Below, in pieces: positions 1 to 11,317 of a stretch of 64,000 nucleotides of DNA (position 1 is the stretch's first letter; each line of letters starts with the position of its first letter). The position numbers were made by a program, and so were the translations under genes. The DNA lies in the NCBI GenBank assembly GCA_022539475.1, contig VCMS01000271.1:1-64000 (forward strand), read 5' to 3'. This DNA is from Gracilaria domingensis. Taxonomy: Eukaryota; Rhodophyta; Florideophyceae; Gracilariales; Gracilariaceae. The notes below the pieces were generated by a model. The model saw only the letters and a program-made list of their open reading frames with translations, was not told the origin of the DNA and made no database searches.

Positions 1-960
1 CTCATATGCCACCTTCATTGGTGGGCCACGATGAGATCTACGGCACTTGATATAAAACGGCGTCGCTTCTACGACCTTCGCCGATACCCATCTCACAGGT
101 TCATTCTGTTTCGATGTATTGAAGTAGACCCATATAGATGTTCCAGGTTTAAATGAGTTCGGTGACAGTAGATGATTATTGCGTGACTTCAGTACTTTCT
201 GCAGGGCTCTGGTCGCTGCAGTGCGTATGTGGGCGTCAAGTAGATCCTGTGTGACTGGGTTCCCTGGCATTGCTAAAACGGACGGTGAGTAACCCCTCGC
301 GAGCTGAAATGCGCTTAACGTTGAGGAGCCGTGAAACATATTCGTCAGAAGGGATGCACGTGCCACAAGGGTCTGAGGGGAAGCATTCGTGTTTTCCCTA
401 GAGATACGGTCAAATACATTCTTGAACAACCCATTATTACGTTCGACTTTGCCATTTTTCGACGAACAGCGAGAGGGCCTATCCTGTACTACAATCCCGT
501 GAGCAGCGAGGAGCTTACATAGTTTGGCATTTGTAAACTCCGGATCGGCACTGAAATACTTGGGGGCTCCGTGGTGGTATATCCATTCTGATTCGAGTTT
601 GTTCGAAAGTTCGGAAGCGTTCTTTTGAGTCACGATGACTCGTTCTCCATAATTTGTGCCAGCGTCAATGATGTTCAGAACTTCGTACTTCTCACCTGAT
701 ATGTATACCACTAAAAAGTCAGCCTGGACCGTCTCGTTGAACGCCTCGTTGACATGGCTTAGTGAAACCTTCTTCTTGTGCGCTGGGCGCCCAGAGGCCG
801 CGCAAAGGTCGCATGCATTGAATATTTTGTCGCAAGCCAAGCGAAGTTCATCAGTGAGCATGTTGGCGTCGGCGAGCAGCTGTTTCATCTCGTCAGAAGT
901 AGCATGTGTAAAGCGATGAATCTTTTTCACAGCATTTACACCCATCTTCTTGCAAGGACT
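1..960 (-). CDS. copia-type integrase (partial, runs off the window)
   Basis: The frame is open on the minus strand from about 960 to position 1 but has no good ATG at its head. It shows an HHCC zinc-binding module (H-x3-H, then CDLC near 810), followed by a retroviral integrase core. The catalytic residues are D in QADFL, D in FSADPEF and E in NGKVERNNG, with the usual D-x(n)-D-35-E spacing. The protein joins retrotransposon cDNA to host DNA. It overlaps the protease frame by a few codons and is in the -1 frame relative to it, so it would need a second frameshift or reflects decay. The C-terminal part after the catalytic E is open to the window edge, so the domain looks otherwise intact. Confidence 0.75.
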
Positions 961-1427
961 TCCCAGTAGCGTGCGAATGGTGGAGCTATCGCTGGGCACA
1001 ATCTCCAATCGTAGTCGATCATTACCATGTTCATCGGGGCGTACATACGTGTAGAAACGGCGTTCAGCATTATCCATTGGTCTTTCAAAGCAACAAACGG
1101 GGGGGTCTCGCGATTCAGAACGTTAGAATGCCGTAGTAGTTCAAGGCCAATTATGATCGGGGATGATCCTCTCACCAAGTCAAAAGGTATTGCTGTTGGT
1201 TTGCCATTTATATCATTCAGGACGAGATTCCACGTGCAAACGACTATCTTTGCGTCCGCAGCGTTAATACCCCATCCGTGATAGTACTGCTCGCGTGGCG
1301 GATCGAGAATCAGCTCAATACCAAGAGCGTCGCATAAGGCCGTAGCCTGATCGATACCAGCTGTAGATGTAGGTGCTCCTTCGTCTAATATAGGATTGAG
1401 GTCAGGTTGGAGCTTGTCTGACCTCAC
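936..1427 (-). CDS. copia-type aspartic protease
   Basis: This 163-codon frame starts without an ATG (GTG at 1427) and overlaps the gag stop by a few bases in the -1 frame, so it is most likely made as a gag-protease fusion. The retropepsin active site is probably LDEGAP at residues 13-18, with E in place of the usual T or S. The hydrophobic flap/tail motif SPIIIGLELL near residue 90 matches the second conserved retropepsin block (ILG-type). The frame ends at a TAA at 936-938 just where the integrase begins in another frame. The role is cleavage of the Gag-Pol precursor. The odd active-site residue makes activity uncertain. Confidence 0.55.
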   Translation of the reverse strand: MRSDKLQPDLNPILDEGAPTSTAGIDQATALCDALGIELILDPPREQYYHGWGINAADAKIVVCTWNLVLNDINGKPTAIPFDLVRGSSPIIIGLELLRHSNVLNRETPPFVALKDQWIMLNAVSTRMYAPMNMVMIDYDWRLCPAIAPPFARYWEVLARRWV

Positions 1428-2569
1428 TTTTGAAAAAGCGAACGGATAGTTGGCTCGGACTTCGACGCGGAAGGAGGAGGGACGTCTTCAACAAGCGATA
1501 CCTTTGCCGCAGGAGCTCCACCGTTGGAGCTTGGACGCGTACTCTGCTTCTTGCGCATCTTATTGCGACATTCCTCGTTGTCCTTATACCAGTGACCGAA
1601 CTCACCACAAGCACGACAGGGGTTCTCATTTTTCAGCCTTTTAACGAAAGAAGTTTTCTCGGCGGTACTGGAACTGGCCCTTTTTCCGAGCAATGAATTC
1701 TGAACTTTGGTGGTTTGCGTTTCGGGGTTCTCTTCGACATTGTCCACGTGACTCAGGGAGGTTGTAGCGTCCATCAAGGAAAACATCGGGACATCAACAC
1801 GAGAATTCTTCGTAAGCGTTTGAACTTTCTTTAGCTTTTCAGCAACGGTAACGGCATTAGGGTCGTTGACGATGCTCTCATGTACCAAAGAGTCACAAAG
1901 AAACTTAATCTCGGATTCAGAAAGGCCTACGTCAGACAAAACAGAGTCCTTTCCGTGGGAACTATTCTTAGACGTAAGCTGTAGAATAATTGCGTTCATA
2001 GTTTCTTGCGAAAGCCGGGCATTACGTAGCATCATAAGTGCAAACTGTCGATTCGTTGAAGCGTTGAATCCGTTGGTGTGGACGCTGTACTCGGCGACAG
2101 CCCCATTAAACCTGTTCGCAAAGAAAGAAATCTTTTCGTTCGGTTTACGAATGCACGCTGAGATCGCTGTGAGCAAGTCCACCTCTCGCTTTACGATCTC
2201 CGTCGGGCTGTCTTTCGCGATAACGTCAAGAATTGACTCGATGAGTGCTTCGTTATTGACGTCGTCATCATGGCCATCCAAACAAAGGCTTCCAGTACGT
2301 TGAGCTTGATCTAACAATGCTTGGGCAGTTGCATCACACGATAGATATACCAAGAGCCCTGCTCCTTTGCAGACGGCCTTGGATTTGTTATCCACTTCGG
2401 CAAAACGATGCATCATCTTCATCCAAACGCGCAATGCATTTCGGTACTGAACTTTAGGCGTGCTGTTAGTTACAAATTTTGGTGCACTGTTAATACTGCC
2501 TCCTGATTCAGTAGCGAGGCCTCCAGCTGGGCCCATAACTATCGTAAGCTGGCCTGAGTGTTGCGACAT
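1424..2569 (-). CDS. Gag (capsid-nucleocapsid) of the copia-like element
   Basis: This 381-residue protein starts at a good ATG (2569). The middle is helical and capsid-like, and a CCHC zinc knuckle (CRACGEFGHWYKDNEEC, residues about 318-334, with a slightly long last spacer) marks the nucleocapsid. The tail is basic and serine-rich. Family knowledge: Gag packages element RNA into virus-like particles. It reads into a TGA at 1424-1426, and the protease frame overlaps it there in the -1 frame. No canonical slippery heptamer is visible in the overlap. Confidence 0.7.
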   Translation of the reverse strand: MSQHSGQLTIVMGPAGGLATESGGSINSAPKFVTNSTPKVQYRNALRVWMKMMHRFAEVDNKSKAVCKGAGLLVYLSCDATAQALLDQAQRTGSLCLDGHDDDVNNEALIESILDVIAKDSPTEIVKREVDLLTAISACIRKPNEKISFFANRFNGAVAEYSVHTNGFNASTNRQFALMMLRNARLSQETMNAIILQLTSKNSSHGKDSVLSDVGLSESEIKFLCDSLVHESIVNDPNAVTVAEKLKKVQTLTKNSRVDVPMFSLMDATTSLSHVDNVEENPETQTTKVQNSLLGKRASSSTAEKTSFVKRLKNENPCRACGEFGHWYKDNEECRNKMRKKQSTRPSSNGGAPAAKVSLVEDVPPPSASKSEPTIRSLFQK

Positions 2570-2640
2570 GATAGCGTTGGATCGAGACTACTGGGAGGCA
2601 AGTAAGGCGTTGATCAGCATCAAGGCTGGGTCGTTGTCCT

Positions 2641-3675
2641 CGTGACTCCGTCCATCGTCTTTACTCAGTCCACACAGTCGGACTGTCTTATGCTTTGCAT
2701 TGTGCCCTTTCGCTTGAGCAACAGTTCACGGCGGAGTCGCTGACAATTGGTCGCGTATTGTCAATGCAAGTGCTACCGCTCTACGACGTATGTCGTAACA
2801 TGTGAGCACTAGATCTCGTTCGGCGGGAGACCATCACCAAGCAATTGGCTCTATCTAAACGTGTGCGACTTGAAAACCTACAACAGTACCGTCCCATCGG
2901 GGTCTACAACATGACGTACGATACGTTCGATCACGTATTCCTGCGGGTACACCTCGGTGTTTGACTGCTCTCCTTCACCCATTGTGGTTTCGTACCTTCG
3001 AGGGTGGCGAGGTGGTGGCCGGCTAACCTCTAGAGGGGTTCCTCTTGGACTTAACCAGTCACGACTCACTAGGAGTTCCTCGCTGCGCGACAACTACAAC
3101 TTACTCCAGGAGCGTCCAATCTTCAACCTGAAAGGTTCTTCTTGAAGTACTCTCCTTCTTGAGTCTGACGAGCTTCGGCTCGTTTTGGTTGAGCTTCCGA
3201 CCGTCCAACGGTAGCTTCGGGATTCTGAGCTCCCTCTTGCTATCCAGAAGGATCGTCCGTGCGACGGAGAACGGGCAGGGTCTCGCTCGTGCGCCATGGA
3301 GGCGGATTGACCAATCACGGTGCATATCGCGGCCTTCTGGCTGGCCGGGCGGTGGCACGTGTGAGCCACGAGTTACCCTAACAGGTGTCCGTTCGCCTAC
3401 GGTTGGCGACCGTACATCGTGCACCGTGCACGTGTGGTACTCGCGCACGCGACTTACTGTCAGCAGTTCCCCGCGTCGGCGGTGCTTTCCATACGTCACC
3501 ACGTCACACAACGTTTTACTCTCCACTTGGGTGTGTCATGAGTCCTCTGCCACGCGGCGTGGGTGCACCATCGACGGTTTCCAAACTCGTACTTCGTACT
3601 TCACCTTTCCAAGGTTGTTTTCCCAAATAATACGCGGGTAAGTACGACTTCTCGTTTCCTCATACCACGGCGTGG
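2641..3675. other. non-coding stretch between two retroelements
   Basis: About 1 kb has no believable coding frame; the short frames here are arginine/serine-rich noise. By position it should hold the 5' LTR of the copia-like element and the 3' LTR of the gypsy element. On the minus strand a purine-rich run just below 3660 looks like a polypurine tract. I found no stretch here matching the region right of 10105, so no LTR pair can be drawn. Confidence 0.4.
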
Positions 3676-5646
3676 TTAACACCGGTCGGTAACATTGAGC
3701 TGATCTACCGCTTGCGGTTCTGCGTTCCCCGGAAAGCCCGGGTCTACAGATACTGTCTTCTCCGCTCTGCGGGTAGTGACCTCACTCAGTTGTGGTGTTC
3801 CCGACGGGGTTACGTTATCCACAGCGGTGTGTACCCCCTGGGTGGGTCGTGTCGTTTCCAGCGCATTGCTCAACGAACTCGACGGAGTATCACCACGAGG
3901 TACAGCGCCTCGGCGCACCACAACACTATCGGGAGAGACCGCGAGATTGGTTGCGGTACCTTGCGACACAGTGTGACCGTGCGACGCCGGTGTAACGGGT
4001 TCCGTACTTTCCTCCCCCTCCTTAGGCGGTGGCACGGGAGCCACGAAGTCCGGTGGGGGGTCAACTCTAGTTGAGTTTTCCTCTTCGTCTCCCGCAACGG
4101 GTTGTGCTACCCGCGTGGGTGATTCTGACTTCGGTAGATCCGATAAGCCGCGATCAGGGCGGAGAGTCGCAGGGCGCGAAGATACGACCTGTTCGTCCCC
4201 TGTAGCTTCACCCAGTTGGGTGTTAACGTGAACGTAGGGTGGTGGGGCCAGCGCGACACGGTCTAACGATATCCGTTCGTGGAGATTATTGATATCCAAT
4301 ACTACGGTATCGTCCGTGACGGAAATAACCTTGTAGGGTCCTTCCGCGATAGGCGAGAGCTTGTGGCGGCGTTCCTTCTCCGGATTATAGTATTCTTTGC
4401 GGAGAAATACCATATCGTCTGGTTTGACCTTTGGTAATGGGGTCTTAACCTTCGCGTCGAAGTTGCGCTTATAAGCGGCCTGCGCCTTATCCATCGCTGT
4501 GCGAGCGAATGGTACCATTTTGGTTAACCAATCCTTCCAAGCGTTTCTGTATAACCCAACAGACGGGTACGTAGAAAGCGTTTCTTGAGCCTCGATTGCA
4601 ACCGGTGGCGGTACTCTTGACAATACCAACTCAAAAGGTGCTAGCTTCGTTACCCGGTGGACTTGGGTGTTGTACGCATACGTAATAGCGTCCGTATACA
4701 AATCCCAATCCTTAGGATGATCTGCCACATAAGATCTTAATGCATTCAGCATGGTACGGTTAAATCGTTCTACCTGACCATTTGTTTGGGGGTGGTAGGT
4801 GGTCGTAAATAGATTCTTGACACTCAAGATCCGACAGACGTCCTGGAAAAACTTCGACGTGAACTGTGAACCGTTATCTGATAATAGATGAACCGGTGGA
4901 CCGTACACAAAGACCCAGTGGGTGACAAAAGCTTGTGCAACCACGGTGGCCGTAATCCGTTTCAGCGGGACTGTCCGTACCAACTTAGAGAACCGATCGG
5001 TGATAACCAGAAGGTATCGATTACCTCTTGCGGTTCTGATCAATTCACCTAAGATATCGATAGCGATAAACTCCAAAGGAGACCGTGCTGGGAACAGCGT
5101 TAACTTCTTCGAGTACTTACGAAGTTTCACGTTATTCTTAGCGCACTCGGTGCAAGAGCGTCGTACTGCGTAGCAGTCCAATGCCATTGACGGCCAGTAA
5201 AAATCCCTACGCAGGGTCAAGTATAGTTTTCGACCTCCTGGGTGGGCTCCTACCTTCACATAGTGTGTCATGACCAACACACGGTTTTGCAGCGAGTATG
5301 GGACTACAATTTGGGTATACGCTTCGACCAACCTAACCAGGTACCCCTGATCGTTAACCTGAAAAGGTATACGATCTCCTCCATTGAGACGAGCGCGAAT
5401 TCGCGTACAAAACTCATCCGTTTGCTGTTCTCGGATCATCTCCTCGGGAGTGATGGGTACAAAAGATCCAGTCAATGGATCCAACTTCTCAGAAGTGAGC
5501 AGGATGTCGTCACAGATGTCATCCGACAAAGATTCGACCCAACCTGCTTGTTCTTCCACCATAAAGCATGGTATGTCCAGATCGTCAACTGGTGCCGCTT
5601 CTGCATTTGTTCCCAAGCGGGAGAGTGCATCTGCCTGCAGATTCAA
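3676..5646 (-). pseudogene. gypsy integrase and Pol C-terminus (downstream of the pol stop)
   Basis: 656 codons in the same frame as the RT block but separated from it by a TGA and 13 codons; the intervening codons continue the normal RNase H/integrase junction (ending QADALSRL). The order is HHCC zinc finger (ending CTECAKN), integrase core with D in AIDILG, D in LLSDNGSQF and E in NGQVERFNR, then a GPY/F module (SPIAEGPYKV near residue 435). A proline/serine/threonine-rich tail of about 170 residues has no recognised domain, and no chromodomain is seen. The catalytic triad is intact, so the damage is the upstream stop and not this segment. Confidence 0.8.
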
Positions 5647-5685
5647 CGTTCCTTTTTTGTACGTAACTGTGAAATCGAACTCCGA

Positions 5686-7914
5686 TCACCTCAAGTGCCA
5701 ACGCATCAAGCGTCCTGATGGTTCCAAGATTTCCATGAGCCATCGGAGAGATGAGTGGTCCGTATGTACCGTAAAATGGTTGCCCATAAGATATGGCCTC
5801 AGTGTAGTTAGAGCCCATACAACGGCTAAGCACTCTTTCTCCGAAACTGAGTAGTTACGTTCGTGTACGTTCAAGGATCGCGACCAGTATCCAATTGGAT
5901 GTCTCACGCCGTCTTCCGTGACCTGAAACAGGGCGCAACCAACCTGGTGTGCACTGGCGTCAGTGTCTACTTCGAATGGAAGTCCTAGCTTAGGCAAAGC
6001 CAAGATTGGCGGTGACGTTACTGCGTCAATTAATGCCGAAAAGGCAGACGCTTCCGCGTCGCCTAGGGGTTCCAGTTGAACTGGTTGACCTTTTCTCAAA
6101 AGGTGGTTAAGGGGGGTCGCAATATCTGCGAAGTTCGGGACAAAACGCCGATATACATTACAAAGACCCAGAAAACTGCGGAGTTCCGTTTGTGTCGTAG
6201 GGTGTTTCGCTTCCTTCAGCGACTTCACGCGAACTGCGTCAACTGAGAGCTGTCCAGGTCGAATAATATGCCCTAGGTATTTGACAGAATCTGTGAAGAA
6301 CTCGCACTTCTTGAGTTTCATCGTAATGCCCGCGTCCCTGAGGACTCTCATGACGTCCCGGACGTGTGTTAAGTGGTCATCAAGGTTATCGGAGAACACG
6401 ATGATATCGTCAAGATACACCAAGCAGGTCTTCCACTTGAATCGAGCCAAGAGGATATCGATAGCACGTTGAAACGTAGCCGGTGCGTTGGTTAATCCGA
6501 ACGGCATTCGTTTAAACCGGTACAAACCTTGGTGGCACACAAAAGCAGTTTTGTCCTTATCCTTTTCACGGATCGGAACTTGCCAGTATCCCCAATTGGC
6601 ATCCAAGGCGGTGAACACTGTAGCACTCCCAAGCGAGTCAATGTATTCGTCCATCCTGGGTATGGGATAAACGTCTTTGACGGTGACCGAATTTAGACGA
6701 CGGTAATCAATACAGAATCGCCACGATCCGTCCGCTTTTGGAACTAGCACCACGGGTGAGGCCCAAGCGGATTGAGCCGCCTCTATGACGCCAGCGCGTA
6801 ACATCTTCTCAACCTGAGATTGCTCTTCTTCCCTAGCTTTGGGACCAGCCCGGTATGGGTGTTGGGAAATGGGGCTAGTACCTCTATGAGATTCAGGTAC
6901 ATGATCAAAATTCAACTGTTCCAGTTCCTTGACAGGGTCTGTATCTTCCGTTCCTGGTGGCAACGCCTTACCCTCGGTGGGTGCCAGCGATTCGGTAACT
7001 TCGCTCGCCGGGGTAACCGATGCGGTAAAAGCGGTTTCCGCTGATCCCTCCCCCTCCTTAGCATCGGTTATACCGAGAACATCCGCAACGGGTATCTTCG
7101 TCGGTACGATAGCAGCAGGGTGTGGGAGAGTGGTACCAAGGATTTGGTTTTTAGCTAACCACTGTCGGGTTCTGCCAAAGTTGGCGACCAAAACTCTGAA
7201 TGGTTTGTCGGGTTCCACCGAGATTACTCCGTTCGCCAAAGCGAGTTGCTTCTGATCATACAATGATGGCAATGGTTGTACCACACGTAGGCCAGACTGC
7301 TTAGTAGTTATGGTGACCCAAACTTGGGATTGCGCAGGGATTGCGATGGCATGAGCCACATGGAGCTTAGATGATACCGGGTCGACGGTTGGAACTTCCT
7401 GTGCAGCAGGGAGCGGGACGCGCTTGCGTGTAGCTCTCTTTAGCGGTTTCCTTACAATCGGTATTTCGGAACCATCATCCATGGTAACAACTCGAGCTCG
7501 AGGTCGAATCGCTTCAACAAAACGATCACAAAAGTCACAACCGAGTATCACCGGTGCGGCAATGCTTTTGCAAACCATGAAATCCACTTTAACCATACAG
7601 GTTCCTAATCGTACCATGAGAGGTATGTACCCAAGAGTACGCAACGGGTTATTGTTGGCATCCGCGATATCCAAACCTGGACCATGACGAATTTCATCCC
7701 GTAGCGCGGGTGGCACCAACTCAAGGTGAATCAGGTTCGGTGCAGCTCCTGTATCCAACACAGACAACTGTCGAACCATGAACTGGTTAGACAAGCCAAG
7801 ATCGGCATAAACTTTGTAGTTTCTCTTGGCCATCACAAGAACTCTTTCCGGAATACGAAGATTACGGGACCGTATCCACGGACGACGTAGAACCGAAAGG
7901 TGTTCTGAGCTCAC
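5686..7914 (-). pseudogene. gypsy protease, reverse transcriptase and RNase H (Pol N-terminal block)
   Basis: 742 codons without an ATG at the head, in the +1 frame relative to the downstream gag piece, so it was once expressed as a Gag-Pol fusion. The protease active site is LDTGA near residue 53. The reverse transcriptase shows the expected series, with YLDDIIVF as the polymerase catalytic box near 6410. RNase H begins with VDTDAS near 5965 and ends with the HTDHSSL motif. The frame is stopped by TGA at 5686-5688 inside the RNase H tail, which truncates Pol before integrase. Apart from that stop the domains look complete, so inactivation may be recent. Confidence 0.85.
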
Positions 7915-8053
7915 GTCAGTTGTAGCCGCTATCCTTGAAAGGATTCTAACAGCTGGGGAGCGAAGCTGTGACGCCTCGGGCGCCTTTAACTTCGGCTCGG
8001 AAGGCGCCCCTCCCGTAGGGGAAACTCCCGAAGTCAGTTTTTCTGAACGGGGC

Positions 8054-8797
8054 TCACCGAATTCGGTGCGTGAATTCCGTTCGGGGGCCTAACTGAACCC
8101 CATGCGTGGGTACTTCACCTTGAACCTGGTTCGAAGGTGCCTGTGCCGGAACGGAGGGCTGAGCATAGACCGGAACCGGTAATCCCAGTTCAGCTCTGGC
8201 CTTATCATATTCCTTTCGTGGAACAGATTCCTTTTCCTCGGGCGTGAGGGCGTCGTAATACGCAATGATTTTCGGCCTGTGCGACGGCGGAAATACGCAC
8301 TGCGTCGATACGTGACCTGGAAGGTAGCACTGGTAACATATGACCGAGGCCGGTTTTTCGCGAGGGCGATTGTCCACTCGACGTTGTGGTGCTGTGTCCT
8401 TCCACCCTGGACGGTTCAGACGCGACGAATTGTTAGCGTAAGGCAGCGGGGCTGCAGGCACCCGGACACCTTGGGCATACAATGCGGGGTCTTCTTCCGT
8501 GCTCGGAATCGAGGTTGACGGCAGGTCCGTAGATCCGTAAGAATCGGGGTTACTTCCGATGAAGTGGACGTTATCAGCATCACCGACAGCGGTTTCACGT
8601 CGCAAAACCGACATCGATGGTGACGAACTCTCCGCGAGTAGCGCTTTCGAGCGGCGCTGCCCCGGGTTGCGGGCTCGATACGTCTCTCCTTCCGCCTGGG
8701 CGTAATTAACCAACTCTAGGTACGTCATTCGGCGTTTTTCCTCGCGTCGGCGAGCGACCAACGACCGAATGGTGGGGTCCAAACCATCAACAAACAT
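8054..8797 (-). pseudogene. gypsy Gag, C-terminal piece with zinc knuckle
   Basis: 247 codons continue the Gag capsid and nucleocapsid. The start (MFVDGLDP) is the typical middle of a gypsy capsid, not a natural N-terminus. A CCHC knuckle (CYQCYLPGHVSTQC, near 8290-8335) marks the nucleocapsid, followed by a proline-rich tail. It lies in the -1 frame relative to the upstream gag piece and overlaps it, so a small indel near 8810-8830 has broken the gene. Confidence 0.75.
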
Positions 8798-10104
8798 GGC
8801 ACCACACGCTCCTGTGCGGAATACACATTACCACATCGGTGAAACGCTTTGTTCAACCGCGTTGAATAAACCGTTTCAGATTCTCCACTCTTCTGTCTAG
8901 TGTCGCGAACAGCAAGAGTAGCGCTGTAAATCGCGTTGGAAGTCGCGTACGACCTGAGAAGGTAGTTCACGGCTTCCGGCCAACACGTGACTCCTCCTTC
9001 CGAGGCTCTCGAGGTTCCTCGAACTGAGTTGTACTGATCTTCCGCAGTCCCTGTTAGGAAGTACGGCAGTGCCACATATGCCTGTGCTTCACTCATACCG
9101 AGTATATCGGCCTCCTGGACGAACCTGGCAAGGAAATCCAAGATAAGGATAGGATCTGTCCCCGAGAACTTCCTTGTTTCAAGGGTAACATTCAACCTTC
9201 GAATGTAGTCCTTCACCTTACCGGTTCCTCGCGAGGAGCGATTCGAAGTAACATCCTCCAACCGATAATAGCGGTACGACAACAGCTTTGTGTAGAGCGG
9301 GTCCGTCGGCTTTAACTCTTTGAGTCCCAAGTGGCGCCGTCCTTTCACGCGTGATCTCATCACTGCCTGAGTAGACTGCGTCGCTTTCGACCGTGTCGAA
9401 CGTGACCTATGACGGTTGTCATCACTATCAGATGAATCTGACGAACTGTCTTCAGTCATGCCGCTCGAGTCAGAGCGCGATGAATCCGAATCATAGTGAA
9501 CTCGTTTTGGGTGTCGACGTTTCTGCTTCACCGAACGATGGTCTTCATCCGCAGATGGATTTCCTTGAGGAACCTGTGCGTCCACAGCTTCATCCATGCG
9601 GATTGTATCCTCCAGCGTTTCCAAGCGCGAACGAATTCGACCGATATCGGTGCGCATTTCCTCGACAAATGCCCGGTACTCCGTGACGAAGACGTCTGGG
9701 GTACCCAGATTTTCCATAATGGAATTCACGTCCCTTCTCAGAAGACGTAAGTCTCCTGAGACATCCCTCACCTGGGCATTATCAACCTGCGTCCTCAACG
9801 AGGTAACATCCTGTAGGAGTTCCACGTGAGCAGCGTGATTAATATCCAAGCGGGATTCCAACCTAGCCAACTCGGCTACGGTAGCAGCGTTAGGGTTAAC
9901 CATGGATGGTGTCTCAACGACGGGTTGAGCAGAACCCACATTTTCCTTGGGTGCTTCCGTAACTGAACGCGTTCTCCGGGGGCGGGGTACGACCTCAAGA
10001 GGTTGCGCCTCATCTGGGATAGACCGGGACGTCGGTGCAACGGGTGGAACCGCAGCTGACGACCGCGCTGAACCAGCTCGAGAACCTCGAGGCGGTTGCG
10101 GCAT
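8725..10104 (-). pseudogene. gypsy Gag, N-terminal piece
   Basis: 459 codons from an ATG at 10104. The N-terminal third is proline/arginine-rich followed by predicted coiled coil; a serine/aspartate-rich acidic patch (residues about 200-235) precedes the capsid domain with a conserved gypsy-type helical core. Homology stops near residue 425, after which the frame reads unrelated residues to a stop at 8725. The true continuation is in the next frame (8797 downward), so this is one gag gene broken by a frameshift. Confidence 0.75.
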
Positions 10105-10957
10105 ACTGGAAACCAGTAAGCAATCTGATCCAGATGATCCAGTTAAACTCGTACACGAGTCTCCAAAGAACGAGAAAACTCAATAAACCTTCTCGGTAAA
10201 CCACCACGTCAGCGGTTCACGTTCAAAAGTTGTCAACCTCCAAAACTCTAAAGAGTCCTCTGATCGTTGTCAGAAAACGGTGATCCGTCAACAATCAAGT
10301 CAATTCCACGACAGTGACCTAAAACGGTTCTAGGTCGGGAGACCACTTTGTGAGGCAAACTCGGAAGAGTGAAACCCACCAGACTGTCCGAAGGTCCGCT
10401 CTCGTGAGAGATGGCAGACCAGTGACAGAGCCCTCTGTACCACCGTAACTCGGTTGTAAGGCCGAAGTGGCAACTGGCTATACCTACAGAGGTGATAGGC
10501 CACGTGGTGAGGAAACGATGGGAAACTCCAGAGATGGGGTGGTATCGGCAACGATGAAACACGACCAACGACAGGTGTAGTCCCGAGAGGGAAAGCAACA
10601 GAAAACAACAACCAAACAACACCCACACGCGACGGGTAGGGCCTCCTCGGCACTGTGCCCGGAGCGGGGCGAGATCCTCCAACGGTAATGCACGGGTTTC
10701 CGTAAACACGGCAAAACTCTATACAGAGTCGGATCACTTCGTAATCTAGTCCTATACCTCCTCGGTACGACCCTCGGGTCCCGACATCAACGACAGATGT
10801 TCCTCAAAGGTACCGAGAGGGTAGGACCACCGTAACCAGACGTGGCTATACTCGCGAGAGTGATAACCCACGTAGGCGGTTGGCGCCAGAGCCTCACTCG
10901 TGTAGAGTCCACTCAGGAGAGCGCTACTCGACAAAGAGTTCACTTAGAAGTGCTCGG

Positions 10958-11010
10958 GTTGACTTTACAAAGGTGCTCGCGACGACGAGGTCGAGCTCAC
11001 CTAAGTAGGT
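10958..11010 (+). repeat. 52-bp direct repeat, copy A
   Basis: It begins gttgactttac and ends ctcacctaagtaggt. It matches 12564-12615 at roughly 85% by eye. The two copies bracket about 1.55 kb containing a Gag fragment and look like the worn ends of a small or deleted element. Confidence 0.6.
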
Positions 11011-11047
11011 CTAAACTAACTATGTACACGTGGTGCACACCCGCAGG

Positions 11048-11082
11048 GGTCCGTACACGTGGCTAGCCCAGTGTCAGGCACC
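11048..11082 (+). repeat. inverted repeat, left arm
   Basis: Its reverse complement matches 12068-12102 (27 of the first 31 bases; shared core cacgtggcta). The arms lie just inside the direct repeats at 10958-11010 and 12564-12615. Confidence 0.55.
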
Positions 11083-11317
11083 TCAGGTGCACTACCTATT
11101 GTCCCGTAATATGCACACACACGGTGGTGTAGTACACGCGTCCACCTAGCGGTATTGGCCAGCAATGGCAACCCTGATTACAGGTAACTGTGGGAAGGCC
11201 ATTCCAAAAGTAACCGCCAAAATTGGGTCCAACTCATAACTCTTCCAGTGCATCCTCGTATCACTCCCCTGAGTATATGAGGCGTATCATCCTGATAACC
11301 ACGCAAAATGCGTTGCT

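Larger units (their letters stand above)
1..2640 (-). mobile_element. Ty1/copia-like LTR retrotransposon, partial, cut by the window start
   Basis: Minus-strand gag, protease and integrase modules follow one another with no reverse transcriptase between protease and integrase. This is the Ty1/copia order (gag-PR-IN-RT-RH) and not the Ty3/gypsy order. RT and RNase H should lie left of position 1. No convincing LTR or primer-binding site is visible on the right side, where the sequence beyond 2570 is non-coding. The three modules sit in three different frames, each a -1 step from the one before. Confidence 0.75.
3676..10104 (-). mobile_element. Ty3/gypsy LTR retrotransposon, decayed internal region
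   Basis: Minus-strand order is gag (10104 to 8054), protease-RT-RNase H (7914 to 5686), integrase (5646 to 3676), the Ty3/gypsy arrangement. Gag is split by a frameshift near 8810-8830, and pol is cut by one in-frame TGA at 5686-5688. Between gag and pol (about 7975-8040) the DNA can form GC-rich stem-loops, for instance a 9-bp stem made of gggcgcctt and aaggcgccc. No matching LTR pair was found by eye. The element is probably no longer autonomous. Confidence 0.85.
10105..11317. other. non-coding, repeat-rich leader/LTR-like sequence right of the gypsy gag
   Basis: There is no credible gene. By position this should contain the 5' LTR and primer-binding site of the gypsy element. It is internally repetitive: a block around 10446-10516 resembles one around 10831-10884 (shared words ggctata, gtgata and cccacgt in the same order). 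I could not define LTR ends. Confidence 0.4.
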
